Assembly (NCBI GenBank): GCA_910577235.1
Contig: CAJTMX010000002.1
Location: forward strand, 101,561-165,560
Direction of reading: 5' to 3'
DNA: 64,000 bases
DNA from: an uncultured Acetatifactor sp.
GTDB taxonomy: Bacteria > Bacillota > Clostridia > Lachnospirales > Lachnospiraceae
Under the pieces are notes generated by a model. It was not told where the DNA came from. It saw only the letters and a program-made list of their open reading frames with translations, and ran no database searches. Below are positions 34,655 to 43,328 of the stretch, in pieces (the first letter of the stretch is position 1; each line of letters begins with the position of its first letter). The position numbers and the translations under genes were made by a program.

Positions 34655-35327
34655 TGCCCCACACCACCTTTATATATTCTGGCTCTTTCGGATTCAGCTC
34701 CACTTTTTCCCGGATGCGGCGGATATGCACCATGACGGTGTTCTCCGATGCAAAGGAGTCCTCGTTCCACACTCGGCGGTAGATTTCTTCAGCGGGAAAA
34801 ACCCGCCCCGGATTGCGCATGAAAAGGTCGATGATCTTGGTCTCCGTGGCGGTCAGTTTTACAGGCTCTCCGTCCGCGTAGAGGGTTTTTTCCTCCGTGC
34901 GGTATAACAGACGTCCGTTTTGCAGCTCGTCCGCGCAGTTTCCGGCGTTGATGTCTCCCAGCATGGTATAGCGGCGGAGCTGGCTTTTTACCCGGGCTGC
35001 CAGCTCCTGGGGATTGTAGGGTTTGGTGACATAGTCGTCCGCTCCCATGGAAAGCCCCAGCACCTTGTCGGTATCCTCGCTCTTGGCGGAGAGGACGATG
35101 ATGGGAATATTCTGTTTCTCCCGAATGCGCATCACTGCCGAAAGTCCGTCCAGCTTTGGCATCATCACATCGATGAGTACCAGCCTCACCTGGCGGGAGG
35201 AGAGGATATCCAGCGCCTGCAGCCCGTCGTAGGCTTTCAGCACCTCATACCCCTCCCCCTCCAGCAGTATGCCGATGGCCTTTACAATCTCTCTGTCGTC
35301 ATCTACAACCAATACGCAATCGCCCAT
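34617..35327 (-). CDS. OmpR/PhoB-family response regulator
   Basis: The receiver domain has the acidic pair in VVDDDRE, the phospho-acceptor Asp in VLIDVMMP, Ser/Thr in VLSAKSED and Lys in VTKPYNP. The C-terminal winged helix ends in TVMVHIRRIREKVELNPKEPEYIKVVWGIGYK (quoted loosely, residues about 198-230). The protein has 236 aa. It is cotranscribed with and overlaps the kinase. A pair of perfect 11-bp direct repeats at 35494-35515 in the upstream intergenic region is a likely binding site for this family. Confidence 0.93.
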   Translation of the reverse strand: MGDCVLVVDDDREIVKAIGILLEGEGYEVLKAYDGLQALDILSSRQVRLVLIDVMMPKLDGLSAVMRIREKQNIPIIVLSAKSEDTDKVLGLSMGADDYVTKPYNPQELAARVKSQLRRYTMLGDINAGNCADELQNGRLLYRTEEKTLYADGEPVKLTATETKIIDLFMRNPGRVFPAEEIYRRVWNEDSFASENTVMVHIRRIREKVELNPKEPEYIKVVWGIGYKMEKQEKRI

Positions 35328-35493
35328 GTCGTTCCTTTCCGCAGTCCCGGTCTTTTAGGGGCCGCAGATTACTCTGTGGCGGTTTGCCTATTCCGGGACA
35401 TGCCGCGTGTTCTGTACCGCTCAGAAAAAAGTGTAGCTGTATCTCTCAAGCTGGTATCAGAATAATGCATATTATTTACAAAAATGTTTGGGT

Positions 35494-35515
35494 GTTTCTT
35501 ACAAGTTTCTTACAA
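35494..35515. promoter_or_regulatory. Tandem 11-bp direct repeat, candidate response-regulator site
   Basis: GTTTCTTACAA occurs twice end to end (35494-35504 and 35505-35515). On the minus strand this reads TTGTAAGAAAC twice. An 11-bp period is what OmpR/PhoB-type dimers bind. The site lies about 165 bp upstream of the regulator start and 80 bp upstream of the SDR promoter. Confidence 0.65.
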
Positions 35516-35595
35516 TGCTTTTCTATTTTATTCTTTTTTCCACAGGATGGCAAGGGCGATAGCTCTTTTGCGGGCCAGTTTTTGGGGATATAAAA

Positions 35596-35624
35596 TTGAC
35601 AGGGCGTTGGGGTACGGCTATAAT
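35596..35624 (+). promoter_or_regulatory. Consensus promoter of the SDR gene
   Basis: TTGACA (35596-35601), 17-bp spacer, TATAAT (35619-35624): full sigma-A consensus. The start of transcription would be about 35631, giving a short 5' leader. Confidence 0.85.
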
Positions 35625-35668
35625 AAAATGTGCATACTATTAAAAATCCAAACAGGCAGGAGGACACT

Positions 35669-36415
35669 ATGGAATTACAGGACAAGGTAGCGATCGTGAC
35701 AGGGGGCAGCCGGGGCATCGGCTTTGCCACAGTGAGAGCTTTTTTGCAGGAGGGCGCCACGGTGGTGCTGTGTGCCAGCAGGCAGGAGACGGCGGACAAG
35801 GCCGTGGCCCGGCTCAGAGAGGAGTTTCCCCAGGCGAAGGTGGAGGGCATCTGGCCGAACCTTAGCAGCTTTGAGGAAGTAAAGGCGGCCTTTGACAAGG
35901 TGGCGGAGCAGTACGGCAGCGTGGATATTTTGGTGAACAACGCGGGAGTTTCCGAGAGTACGCCCTTTTCCGCATACACGGAAGAGACATTTGACAAGGT
36001 GATGGATCTGAATGTGAAAGGCACGTACAACTGTTCCAAGGCGGCGGCCGATATCATGGAAAAAAGAGGAAGCGGCGTGATCCTCAACACATCTTCCATG
36101 GTCAGCATAACGGGACAGCCCAGCGGTGTGGCCTATCCCACCTCCAAATTTGCTGTAAACGGCTTTACCGTCTCTCTGGCAAGGGAGTTGGGGCCCAAAG
36201 GCATCCGGGTGAATGCGGTGGCTCCCGGTATCACGGAGACGGATATGATGAAGGCGGTGCCCAAGGAAGTGATCGAACCCATGATCGCCCGTATTCCGCT
36301 GCGCCGTCTGGGGCAGCCGGAGGATATCGCCAACGCCTTTGTATTCCTGGCATCGGAGAAGGCGTCCTATATCTCAGGCGTGGTGCTGAGCGTGGACGGA
36401 CTTATGCGGACTTGA
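35669..36415 (+). CDS. Short-chain dehydrogenase/reductase (FabG-like)
   Basis: Starting at ATG 35669 (CAGGAGGACACT), this 248-residue protein has the TGGSRGIG cofactor motif, NNAG near residue 89, catalytic Ser in SSMVSITG and YPTSK. It is a classical Rossmann SDR using NAD(P)H to reduce a ketone or oxidise an alcohol. It resembles 3-oxoacyl-ACP reductases but stands outside any fatty-acid cluster, so the substrate is open. It is a single-gene unit with its own consensus promoter and terminator. Confidence 0.9.
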   Translation: MELQDKVAIVTGGSRGIGFATVRAFLQEGATVVLCASRQETADKAVARLREEFPQAKVEGIWPNLSSFEEVKAAFDKVAEQYGSVDILVNNAGVSESTPFSAYTEETFDKVMDLNVKGTYNCSKAAADIMEKRGSGVILNTSSMVSITGQPSGVAYPTSKFAVNGFTVSLARELGPKGIRVNAVAPGITETDMMKAVPKEVIEPMIARIPLRRLGQPEDIANAFVFLASEKASYISGVVLSVDGLMRT

Positions 36416-36486
36416 GGACAGTCTGAGCAACAGGGTTCTCATCAGCCGTACCATTTGAATTATCCGGTTTAATCCCATAAGAGAAC

Positions 36487-36529
36487 GGGGCTGTCGCATA
36501 AGTTGTATTTTGCGACAGCCCCTGTTTTT
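36487..36529 (+). terminator. Terminator between the SDR gene and pyrI
   Basis: GGGGCTGTCGCA (36487-36498) pairs perfectly with TGCGACAGCCCC (36511-36522), followed by TGTTTTTTG. It serves the plus-strand gene and may also stop the convergent pyrBI transcript. Confidence 0.92.
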
Positions 36530-36541
36530 TGTATATAGGCA

Positions 36542-36985
36542 TTATAACTTTTTTTTGGATCGCTCGGTGTACTTTTCCTCGCAGTATTTGCAGCGGTAAA
36601 TCTCTTTCTCCGGGTCCGCCAGATAAAAGATATGGGGCAGCTCCTGCTCGATGGAAGTGATGCAGCGGGGATTGTGGCAATGGATCACATTGCGGATCTG
36701 CTGTGGCAGCACCAGGTCTTTTTTGTCCACGATCTCGCCGTCCTTGATCACGTTGACGGTGATATTGTGGTCGATATAGGCCAGGACGTCCAGGTCCAGC
36801 ATGTCTATGTCGCATTCCACCTTTAAAATATCCTTCTTGCCCATCTTGTTGCTGCGGGCGTTTTTGATGATAGCCACCGTGCAGTCCAGCTTGTCCAGTC
36901 CCAGATGTTCATAGATGGACAGGCTCTTTCCGGCCTTGATATGATCCAATACGAAACCTTCTTCGATCTTACCTACATTTAACAT
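36542..36985 (-). CDS. pyrI: Aspartate carbamoyltransferase regulatory chain
   Basis: This 147-residue protein has the nucleotide-binding N-terminal domain and the C-terminal zinc domain with CHNPRC (Cys-x4-Cys) and CKYC (Cys-x2-Cys). It binds the catalytic trimers and confers allosteric control by nucleotides. It follows pyrB by 99 bp on the same strand. The remaining pyrimidine genes are not in the window. Confidence 0.95.
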   Translation of the reverse strand: MLNVGKIEEGFVLDHIKAGKSLSIYEHLGLDKLDCTVAIIKNARSNKMGKKDILKVECDIDMLDLDVLAYIDHNITVNVIKDGEIVDKKDLVLPQQIRNVIHCHNPRCITSIEQELPHIFYLADPEKEIYRCKYCEEKYTERSKKKL

Positions 36986-37084
36986 AGTACTCCTTTCTGC
37001 GGGTCAGGAACTTATAGTCCGGTCAAGCTCCTGCCATGTCTGCGGCATGGTGTTCAACAGCGTGTTGTGCATGGGTGCGGCGGG

Positions 37085-37996
37085 TCATGCCAGTTCAAGC
37101 AGCGTCAGGATCAGCGCCATGCGCACATAGACGCCGTACTGCGCCTGTTTGAAGTAGGCGGCTCTGGGGTCTTTGTCCACCTCCACCGAGATCTCGTTGA
37201 CCCGGGGCAGAGGATGAAGTACCAGCATGTCCGGCTTGGCAAGTTCCATCTTAGCGGTGTCCAGAATATAGAAATCTTTCAGGCGGATATAGTCTTCCTC
37301 ATTGAAAAAGCGTTCCTTCTGCACCCGGGTCATGTAGAGCAGATCCAGGCGGGGCATCACATCTTCCAGGCTTGTGACTTCCTCGTAGGGGATATTTTTG
37401 CCTTTCAGCATTTCCGTGATATAGTCGGGTACCCGTAGCTCCTCCGGGGAGATAAACACAAAGCGGATATCCGTATAACGCGCCAGGGCATGGATCAGGG
37501 AGTGCGCCGTACGGCCGAACTTCAGGTCGCCGCACAGGCCAATGGTAAAGCTGCCCAGAGTGCCCTTTAAGCTGCGTATCGTCAGCAGATCCGTCAGAGT
37601 CTGGGTGGGATGCTGGTGGCCGCCGTCCCCGGCGTTGATCACAGGGATCAGAGAATGCTCCATAGCCACCATGGGGGCGCCTTCCTTGGGATGGCGCATG
37701 GCACAGATATCGGCGTAGCAGGAGATGACCCGTATGGTGTCGGACACGCTCTCGCCCTTGGAGGCGGAGGAGGAGCCTGCGTCGGAAAAACCGATGACGC
37801 TGCCGCCCAGCCGGGTCATGGCGGACTCAAAACTCAGGCGTGTGCGTGTGCTGGGTTCGTAAAAACAGGTGGCCAGAATCCTGCCGTCGCAGGCATGGGC
37901 GTACCTTGCCTTGTTGCGCTCAATGTCACCGGCAAGATCAAAGAGCCGGTCCAACTCCTGGGTGGTAAAATCCAGGGGACTCATCAGATGTCTCAT
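37085..37996 (-). CDS. pyrB: Aspartate carbamoyltransferase catalytic chain
   Basis: STRTRLSFESAMTRLGG binds carbamoyl phosphate and HPTQTLTDLLTI is the second signature; GDLKFGRTAHSL and HPLPRVNEI also fit. The 303-residue enzyme joins carbamoyl phosphate and aspartate, the first committed step of pyrimidine synthesis. AGGAGGG lies before the ATG. No obvious PyrR-type attenuator was found in the 130 bp upstream. Confidence 0.96.
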   Translation of the reverse strand: MRHLMSPLDFTTQELDRLFDLAGDIERNKARYAHACDGRILATCFYEPSTRTRLSFESAMTRLGGSVIGFSDAGSSSASKGESVSDTIRVISCYADICAMRHPKEGAPMVAMEHSLIPVINAGDGGHQHPTQTLTDLLTIRSLKGTLGSFTIGLCGDLKFGRTAHSLIHALARYTDIRFVFISPEELRVPDYITEMLKGKNIPYEEVTSLEDVMPRLDLLYMTRVQKERFFNEEDYIRLKDFYILDTAKMELAKPDMLVLHPLPRVNEISVEVDKDPRAAYFKQAQYGVYVRMALILTLLELA

Positions 37997-38090
37997 ATCG
38001 TTAACCCTCCTAATTTAAAGTTTTTCGTAACTTCCGTTTCGTATATTCCCGTCCGGTGCCAAAGCCGGTCAGGACTTTGCGTATTCCCAA

Positions 38091-38119
38091 AGAAAAGCCG
38101 AAGAGAAAAACTCTTCGAC
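38091..38119 (-). terminator. Terminator of the nitroreductase gene
   Basis: On the minus strand GTCGAAGAG (38119-38111) pairs with CTCTTCGGC (38105-38097), followed by TTTTCT. A plus-strand T-run also follows, so it may work in both directions. Confidence 0.75.
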
Positions 38120-38126
38120 TTTTATG

Positions 38127-38666
38127 TTACGACATATAAGTGACCAATTCCTCCACGGGCTTACGCTTGGGAGCAACGGGGGATTCCGCGGGATATCCCA
38201 CGGGAATAACGGCCACCACCTCCCGGTCCTCGGGAACATTTAACAGAGCGGCTATTTTATCATCATCTATAATACCCATGATAACGGTGCCAAGTCCCTT
38301 ATCATAAGCAGCCAGACAGAACGCTTCGCTGGCAACGCCTGCGTCGTACATCTGCCAGCCGTCGCCCCGGTGGGTGGAATAGGAGCCGTCGCGCTCAAAC
38401 CCGCTGCGTTTCTTGATAACAGTGACAACTATAGCCATGGGGGCCTGATCGATGATGACGCCATTGCCCGCATAGCCGGAAGTACATTTGGCAACCTCCG
38501 CTTTCAAGCTGCCTTCCACGGCAATATATCTGACGATCTGTGTATGTTTCCAACTGGGAGCGTAGGACGCGGCCTCCACCACCTGGTCGATCAGCTGGTG
38601 GGAAACGGGCTGGTCGGTGTAGGAGCGTATGCTTCTGCGTCCCATAATGCATTCTCTGGCGTTCAT
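38127..38666 (-). CDS. Nitroreductase-family flavoprotein
   Basis: RRSIRSYTDQPVS near residue 11 and the late GIIDDDKIAALLNVPEDREVVAVIPVGYP are typical of FMN-dependent nitroreductases; the protein has 179 residues and a short form of the family. It would use NAD(P)H to reduce nitro compounds or quinones. GAAGGAGGTAG precedes the ATG. It stands alone behind a good promoter. Confidence 0.88.
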   Translation of the reverse strand: MNARECIMGRRSIRSYTDQPVSHQLIDQVVEAASYAPSWKHTQIVRYIAVEGSLKAEVAKCTSGYAGNGVIIDQAPMAIVVTVIKKRSGFERDGSYSTHRGDGWQMYDAGVASEAFCLAAYDKGLGTVIMGIIDDDKIAALLNVPEDREVVAVIPVGYPAESPVAPKRKPVEELVTYMS

Positions 38667-38698
38667 AAATCTACCTCCTTCATTGCGGCGTTTTTTCT

Positions 38699-38727
38699 AT
38701 TCTAACACAATGCTTAGAAGGATGCAA
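38699..38727 (-). promoter_or_regulatory. Nitroreductase promoter
   Basis: On the minus strand TTGCAT (38727-38722), 17-bp spacer, TAGAAT (38704-38699) with an upstream TG making an extended -10. Confidence 0.7.
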
Positions 38728-38758
38728 AGAGTTTTTGCGGTATGATTTACAAATAGGA

Positions 38759-38787
38759 TTGCTTTTTCAAATTATTTCGAGTATATT
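38759..38787 (+). promoter_or_regulatory. Promoter of the PH-domain gene
   Basis: TTGCTT (38759-38764), 17-bp spacer, TATATT (38782-38787). It diverges from the nitroreductase promoter. Confidence 0.55.
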
Positions 38788-38832
38788 GTAGATAGATTTA
38801 AAAAGGCAATTATGACAGGGAGGACAAGGCAT

Positions 38833-39207
38833 ATGGAATTTGTGGAAAGAAAACGCTGGCTGTTTTTCGGATTACCTTTTACTTTTACCAAGTATACGAT
38901 CAAAGAGGATATGATCACCATTGACGCGGGGCTGCTCAAGACCGTGGAGAACGATTGCTATATGTATAAGGTGCAGGATGTGCAGCTCACAGCCACCCTG
39001 GCCGAGAAGATTTTCCGTCTGGGGACCGTGACCTGTTTTACCGGGGATACCACGGACCCCAAGCTGGAGCTGATACACATTAAAAATGCCCGGGCCGTAA
39101 AAGAATTTATCCTGGAGATGTCCGAGAAGGCAAGGCTGAAGAGGCGCACCGTGAACATGCTGGATATCGGTTCCGGGGATATGACGGATGCGGATGAGGT
39201 GCAGTAG
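38833..39207 (+). CDS. Bacterial PH-domain (YdbT/YdbS-like) protein
   Basis: Starting at ATG 38833 (GGGAGG upstream), the 124-residue protein has the bPH2 pattern: FTKYTIKEDMITIDAGLL, then YKVQDVQLTATLAEKIFRLGTVT and a final helix. It has no membrane helices, unlike most YdbT relatives, so it is a minimal form. Function unknown. Confidence 0.75.
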   Translation: MEFVERKRWLFFGLPFTFTKYTIKEDMITIDAGLLKTVENDCYMYKVQDVQLTATLAEKIFRLGTVTCFTGDTTDPKLELIHIKNARAVKEFILEMSEKARLKRRTVNMLDIGSGDMTDADEVQ

Positions 39208-39289
39208 GATACGGCGGGACGGTGTTTGATAGGATATGGGGAAAAGTCAGGCGGGGAGGGGTAGAAACAGAGCCGGCAGGGCGGGTTTC

Positions 39290-39691
39290 TTACCCTTCCT
39301 CCGGCTTTGTCAGCAGCTTTTCAAACAGCAGTCCGGCTCCGAACCAATAGGGAGCGTAGTCCAGCCGGATGACCCGGTTGATGTTCCATTTGGAACGGCT
39401 GTAATCCCAGGGGCAGAGCGATTTGCGTTTCAGCAGCATACCGCTGACGAACTCCATGGAGAATATCATGGATGTATAGGTAAGCCCCCGGACGATCAGG
39501 GGTTTTTTCTTCATATACCGGAAAATGGGAGCCAGCAGAGCCGCGCAGCCATAGATGGGAAACATCCATACGGAGGTGCTGCCCTGAAGGGAAAACTGCC
39601 TGCGGCGGATTCTGCTCAGGGCGGTGAAGACAATCTCCATGCACCAGCCCAGTATGCCGCAGTGAACAAAATTATTTAAAAATTTGTGCAT
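39290..39691 (-). CDS. Minimal CmpB-family membrane protein
   Basis: 133 residues from ATG 39691 (a GTG at 39700 is closer to GAAAGGA and cannot be excluded). ILGWCMEIVFTAL, GSTSVWMFPIYG and CPWDYSRSKWNINRVI are the conserved blocks also found in the longer protein at 20514. It lacks the coiled-coil tail of that protein. Function unknown. Confidence 0.78.
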   Translation of the reverse strand: MHKFLNNFVHCGILGWCMEIVFTALSRIRRRQFSLQGSTSVWMFPIYGCAALLAPIFRYMKKKPLIVRGLTYTSMIFSMEFVSGMLLKRKSLCPWDYSRSKWNINRVIRLDYAPYWFGAGLLFEKLLTKPEEG

Positions 39692-39867
39692 GACTGACAC
39701 CGATCCTTTCGGGGGATTGCGGCCTTATGACCGCCTGCTTTTATATATCTGTGTTAGTATGGCCTTTTTGAGGGCAGAATATCCGAAAGGTTTCATAAAA
39801 ACTTATCTGAGCGGTATCAAGGGCGGATCTGCGATGGGCGCGGAGCCGATATGCGAAAAGAGGAAAC

Positions 39868-41178
39868 ATGAAATATCAGGAAGTATTGGATTATATGGAT
39901 TCTTTAAAATGCTATGGCATAGTGCCGGGGCTTGACAGCGTTAGGGAGCTGTGCAGGCGGCTGGGCGATCCTCAGGAGGGACTTAACTTTGTCCATGTGG
40001 CGGGAACCAACGGAAAAGGATCGGCGCTGGCCTATGTGTCCACTGTGCTCACGTGTGCGGGATACCGGGTGGGACGGTATATTTCGCCCACCATCAGGGA
40101 ATACAGAGAGCGTTTTCAGATAAACGGACGTATGATCACCCAAAAGGATCTGTGTGAGCTTGCAGGCGAGGTAAAAGATGCCTGTGACGCCATGCGGGCG
40201 GAGGGTTTGCCCCATCCCACACCCTTCGAGGTGGAGACGGCTCTGGGGTTTCTGTATTTTATCAGGAAAAAATGCGATCTGGTAGTGCTGGAGACCGGCA
40301 TGGGTGGCAGACTTGACGCCACCAACGTGATCCGCAGTCCCCAGGTGGCGGTGCTGGCATCTATAAGCATGGATCATATGCAGTATCTTGGCAATACGCT
40401 GACCGCCATCGCGGGGGAGAAAGCCGGTATATTAAAACCGGGCTGCCGGGCAGTGTCCGCAGAGCAGGAGCCGGAGGCCATGGAGGCGATCCGCGCCCGG
40501 GCGGAGCAGTTGGGCATACCTCTTACGGTGGCGGAGACAAGGCTGGTGGGGCGGGCGCGCTACGGTCTGGAAAAACAGCGTTTTGATTATGACGGCATGA
40601 AGGATCTGGAGATCGGTCTGGCGGGGCGATGCCAGATCGGGAACGCGGCTCTGGCAGTGGAGGCGTGCAGGGCGCTGCGGGAATGCGGCTATGAGATCCC
40701 GGATAAAGCGCTGCGGCAGGGACTGCGGGAGACACGCTGGCCGGGCCGTTTTACGATTCTGGGCCGCAGACCCCTCTTTGTGGCGGACGGGGCACACAAT
40801 GAGGACGCTGCAAGGGAACTGGCCAAGTCTTTGGAAATGTATTTTACAAACAGGCGAATCATCTATATAATGGGGATATTGAAAGATAAAGAATATGAAA
40901 AGATCATAGAGCTTACGGCGCCCTATGCGGACCAGATACTTACGGTGACGCCGCCGGGCAATCCCCGGGCCATGGGCAGTTATGAGCTGGCGCAGGAGGT
41001 AGCGAAAGCCCATCCCCGGGTGACTGCAACGGACAGTCTGGAGGAAGCGGTGGAGCTGAGCCATCTGCTGGCAGGGAAAGAAGACGTGATCCTGGCCTTC
41101 GGTTCCCTGTCCTATCTGGGCAGGCTCATGGAGATCATGGAAGAGCGGGAGCGCAGGGGAAAGAAAAGGAAGGCTTGA
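39868..41178 (+). CDS. folC: Folylpolyglutamate synthase/dihydrofolate synthase
   Basis: VHVAGTNGKGSALAYVSTVL is the P-loop of the Mur ligase-like fold near residue 42; LETGMGGRLDATN and SISMDHMQYLG follow. The 436-residue enzyme adds glutamate to (dihydro)folate with ATP. It heads the folate operon; the next gene starts 18 bp later. An extended -10 (TG-T-TAGTAT at 39752-39760) may drive the operon. Confidence 0.95.
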   Translation: MKYQEVLDYMDSLKCYGIVPGLDSVRELCRRLGDPQEGLNFVHVAGTNGKGSALAYVSTVLTCAGYRVGRYISPTIREYRERFQINGRMITQKDLCELAGEVKDACDAMRAEGLPHPTPFEVETALGFLYFIRKKCDLVVLETGMGGRLDATNVIRSPQVAVLASISMDHMQYLGNTLTAIAGEKAGILKPGCRAVSAEQEPEAMEAIRARAEQLGIPLTVAETRLVGRARYGLEKQRFDYDGMKDLEIGLAGRCQIGNAALAVEACRALRECGYEIPDKALRQGLRETRWPGRFTILGRRPLFVADGAHNEDAARELAKSLEMYFTNRRIIYIMGILKDKEYEKIIELTAPYADQILTVTPPGNPRAMGSYELAQEVAKAHPRVTATDSLEEAVELSHLLAGKEDVILAFGSLSYLGRLMEIMEERERRGKKRKA

Positions 41179-41196
41179 CGGAAAGGACTGACGGAT

Positions 41197-41751
41197 ATGA
41201 TAGATCGGGAGAAAATAGAGCAGGGTGTAAAGCTGTTGCTGGAGGGAATCGGCGAGGACGTCTCCAGAGAGGGCCTGGCGGACACCCCTGACAGAGTGGC
41301 CAGAATGTACGAGGAGATCTTCAGCGGTATGGAGGAGGATGCGGGAGAGCATCTGTCCAAAGTGTTCGCCACGGAGAATGAGGGCGTGGTGCTGGAGAAG
41401 GATATTGTCTTTTACTCTACCTGTGAGCATCATATGATGCCCTTTTACGGCAGGGCCCATATCGCCTATCTGCCCCAGGGCAAGGTGGTGGGACTGAGCA
41501 AGCTGGCCCGGACGGTGGAAGTCTATGCCCGCAGGCTCCAGATACAGGAGCGGATGACCGGACAGATCGCGGATGCCGTCATGGAACATCTAAACCCCCG
41601 GGGGGTTATGGTGATCCTGGAGGCGGAGCATATGTGTATGACCATGCGGGGGGTTAAAAAGCCCGGGACGGGCACCGTGACTGTGGCGGTGCGTGGAGCC
41701 TTTGAGGACAATGCGCTGCAGGAGCAGGTCTGGCATATGCTGCGGCTGTAG
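41197..41751 (+). CDS. folE: GTP cyclohydrolase I
   Basis: STCEHHMMPFYGRAHIAYLP contains the zinc-binding Cys and His; GLSKLARTVEVYARRLQIQE and EAEHMCMTMRGVKKPG follow. The 184-residue enzyme makes 7,8-dihydroneopterin triphosphate from GTP, the first step of pterin synthesis. Next step in the pathway needs removal of the triphosphate. Confidence 0.97.
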   Translation: MIDREKIEQGVKLLLEGIGEDVSREGLADTPDRVARMYEEIFSGMEEDAGEHLSKVFATENEGVVLEKDIVFYSTCEHHMMPFYGRAHIAYLPQGKVVGLSKLARTVEVYARRLQIQERMTGQIADAVMEHLNPRGVMVILEAEHMCMTMRGVKKPGTGTVTVAVRGAFEDNALQEQVWHMLRL

Positions 41752-41806
41752 GGGCGTCAGTGGTTGCGGCGCATGAGATGGAAATCCGAACATAGGGGGA
41801 GTGCGG

Positions 41807-42289
41807 ATGGAGCGGGTGAACAGGATACTGAGAAATCAGGCATTTTTAGAACATTTGCGGGAAAATGAGACGGCAGAAGAGGGACGTATCTTCTGCCATC
41901 ATAATATGGAGCACTTTCTGGATGTGGCCCGTATCGCTATGATCCTCAACCTTCAGGAAGGTTTGGACATACCGGAGGATATGGTATATGGGGCAGCGCT
42001 GCTGCACGATATCGGGCGGCATGAACAGTATAAGGCGGGGACTCCCCATGAGGCGGCAAGCGCCCGGATCGCTCCGGACATTTTGACGGGCTGCGGGTAC
42101 AGTGGGGAGGAGACAGAAGAGATCGTGGAGGCTATCGCTCTGCACCGGGACAGCAGGGCGGCGGGAAGAGCGGATCTGACCGGTATACTGTACCGGGCGG
42201 ACAAGGCCAGCAGGGCCTGCTTTTGCTGCAAAGCAGGGGAGCAGTGTAACTGGAGTGAAGAGAGGAAGAATCATGAACTGCGTTGGTAG
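41807..42289 (+). CDS. HD-domain phosphohydrolase in the folate operon
   Basis: ATG 41807 is chosen; the GTG at 41801 touches the AGGGGGA site. The 160-residue protein has His31-His32, His36 and LLHDIGRH with the HD pair His67-Asp68, then ALHRD and YRADKASR. A Cys cluster (CFCCKAGEQC) is near the end. HD enzymes cleave phosphate esters with a metal pair. Lying between folE and folP, it is a candidate for the dihydroneopterin triphosphate (pyro)phosphatase, for which no other gene is seen here. This is inference from position. Confidence 0.82.
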   Translation: MERVNRILRNQAFLEHLRENETAEEGRIFCHHNMEHFLDVARIAMILNLQEGLDIPEDMVYGAALLHDIGRHEQYKAGTPHEAASARIAPDILTGCGYSGEETEEIVEAIALHRDSRAAGRADLTGILYRADKASRACFCCKAGEQCNWSEERKNHELRW

Positions 42290-42402
42290 AAGAGTGAGGC
42301 GGTAAGATATGGGACTGCGCCGGTGGGAGAGAGAAACGGAAAGTATTAGGACCGCGTTGGTAGAAGAGTGAGGCGGTAAGATATGGGACTGTGCCGGTGG
42401 GA
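42280..42402 (+). repeat. Two 49-bp direct repeats at the end of the HD gene
   Basis: Copies at 42280-42328 and 42354-42402 match at 48 of 49 positions, with a period of 74 bp. The first copy contains the stop codon of the HD gene. The tandem duplication separates that gene from folP. Confidence 0.9.
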
Positions 42403-42419
42403 AAAGAGAGGGACGACAT

Positions 42420-43274
42420 ATGAGGATAGGCAGCAGGGAATTTGACGTATGGAACCAGACCTATGTGATGGGTATATTGAATGTGACTCCGGATTCTTTT
42501 TCTGACGGGGGCAAATGGAACAGTATGGACCGGGCGCTGAAACATGTGGAGGATATGCTTGCGGAGGGTATGGATATTCTGGACATCGGCGGGGAGTCCA
42601 CCAGGCCGGGATCAGACTACAGTATGCCGGAGCAGGAGGAGATGGAGCGGGTGCTGCCCTGTATCGAGGCGGTGAGAGCCCGCTTTGATGTTCCCATCTC
42701 TCTGGATACCTACAAAAGCCGGATGGCGGAGGCGGGCATAGCCGCCGGTGCGGATATGATCAACGATATATGGGGGCTGAAGTGGGATTCGGATATGGGG
42801 AACGTGATCGCGGAGCATGGCGTGGCCTGTTGCCTGATGCACAACCGCCGCCCGGCGGTACAGGAAGACGGCACTGAAAACACCGAGAATAGGTATGGCT
42901 ATCAAAATTTTTTGGAGGATGTGAGGGCTGACCTGGCTGTGTCGGCAGAGTTGGCCAGGCAGGCCGGAATCTCCCGTGAGAAGGTTATATTGGACCCAGG
43001 CGTGGGATTTGCCAAGAGCTATGAGCAGAATCTGGCAATTCTCAATCATCTGGACTCTCTGCGATCTCTGGGGTATCCCATACTGCTGGGAACCAGCCGC
43101 AAATCGGTGGTGGGTCTGACGCTGAACCTGCCTGTGACACAGCGGCTGGAGGGGACGCTGGCGACCACGGTGCTGGGTGTACTCAAAGGCTGCGGCTTTG
43201 TGCGGGTTCATGACGTTAAGGAGAACGTGCGTGCCATCCGCATGACCCGGGCGATCCTGGGAGCGGAGGGCTGA
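42420..43274 (+). CDS. folP: Dihydropteroate synthase
   Basis: MGILNVTPDSFSDGGKW and LDIGGESTRPGSD are the two pterin-binding signatures; LGTSRKSVVGLTL is the late substrate loop. The 284-residue TIM-barrel enzyme joins p-aminobenzoate to 6-hydroxymethyl-dihydropterin pyrophosphate; it is the sulfonamide target. GAGAGGGACGAC precedes the ATG. Confidence 0.97.
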   Translation: MRIGSREFDVWNQTYVMGILNVTPDSFSDGGKWNSMDRALKHVEDMLAEGMDILDIGGESTRPGSDYSMPEQEEMERVLPCIEAVRARFDVPISLDTYKSRMAEAGIAAGADMINDIWGLKWDSDMGNVIAEHGVACCLMHNRRPAVQEDGTENTENRYGYQNFLEDVRADLAVSAELARQAGISREKVILDPGVGFAKSYEQNLAILNHLDSLRSLGYPILLGTSRKSVVGLTLNLPVTQRLEGTLATTVLGVLKGCGFVRVHDVKENVRAIRMTRAILGAEG

Positions 43275-43328
43275 CAGGGAGAGTGACAAAAGTGGCGGAG
43301 TGTTGACTGTCTAAAGGGAGGATGAGGG

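Noticed and set aside
37997..38090. PyrR-type attenuator upstream of pyrB
   Set aside because: There is a weak GC hairpin but no antiterminator/terminator pair and no T-run.
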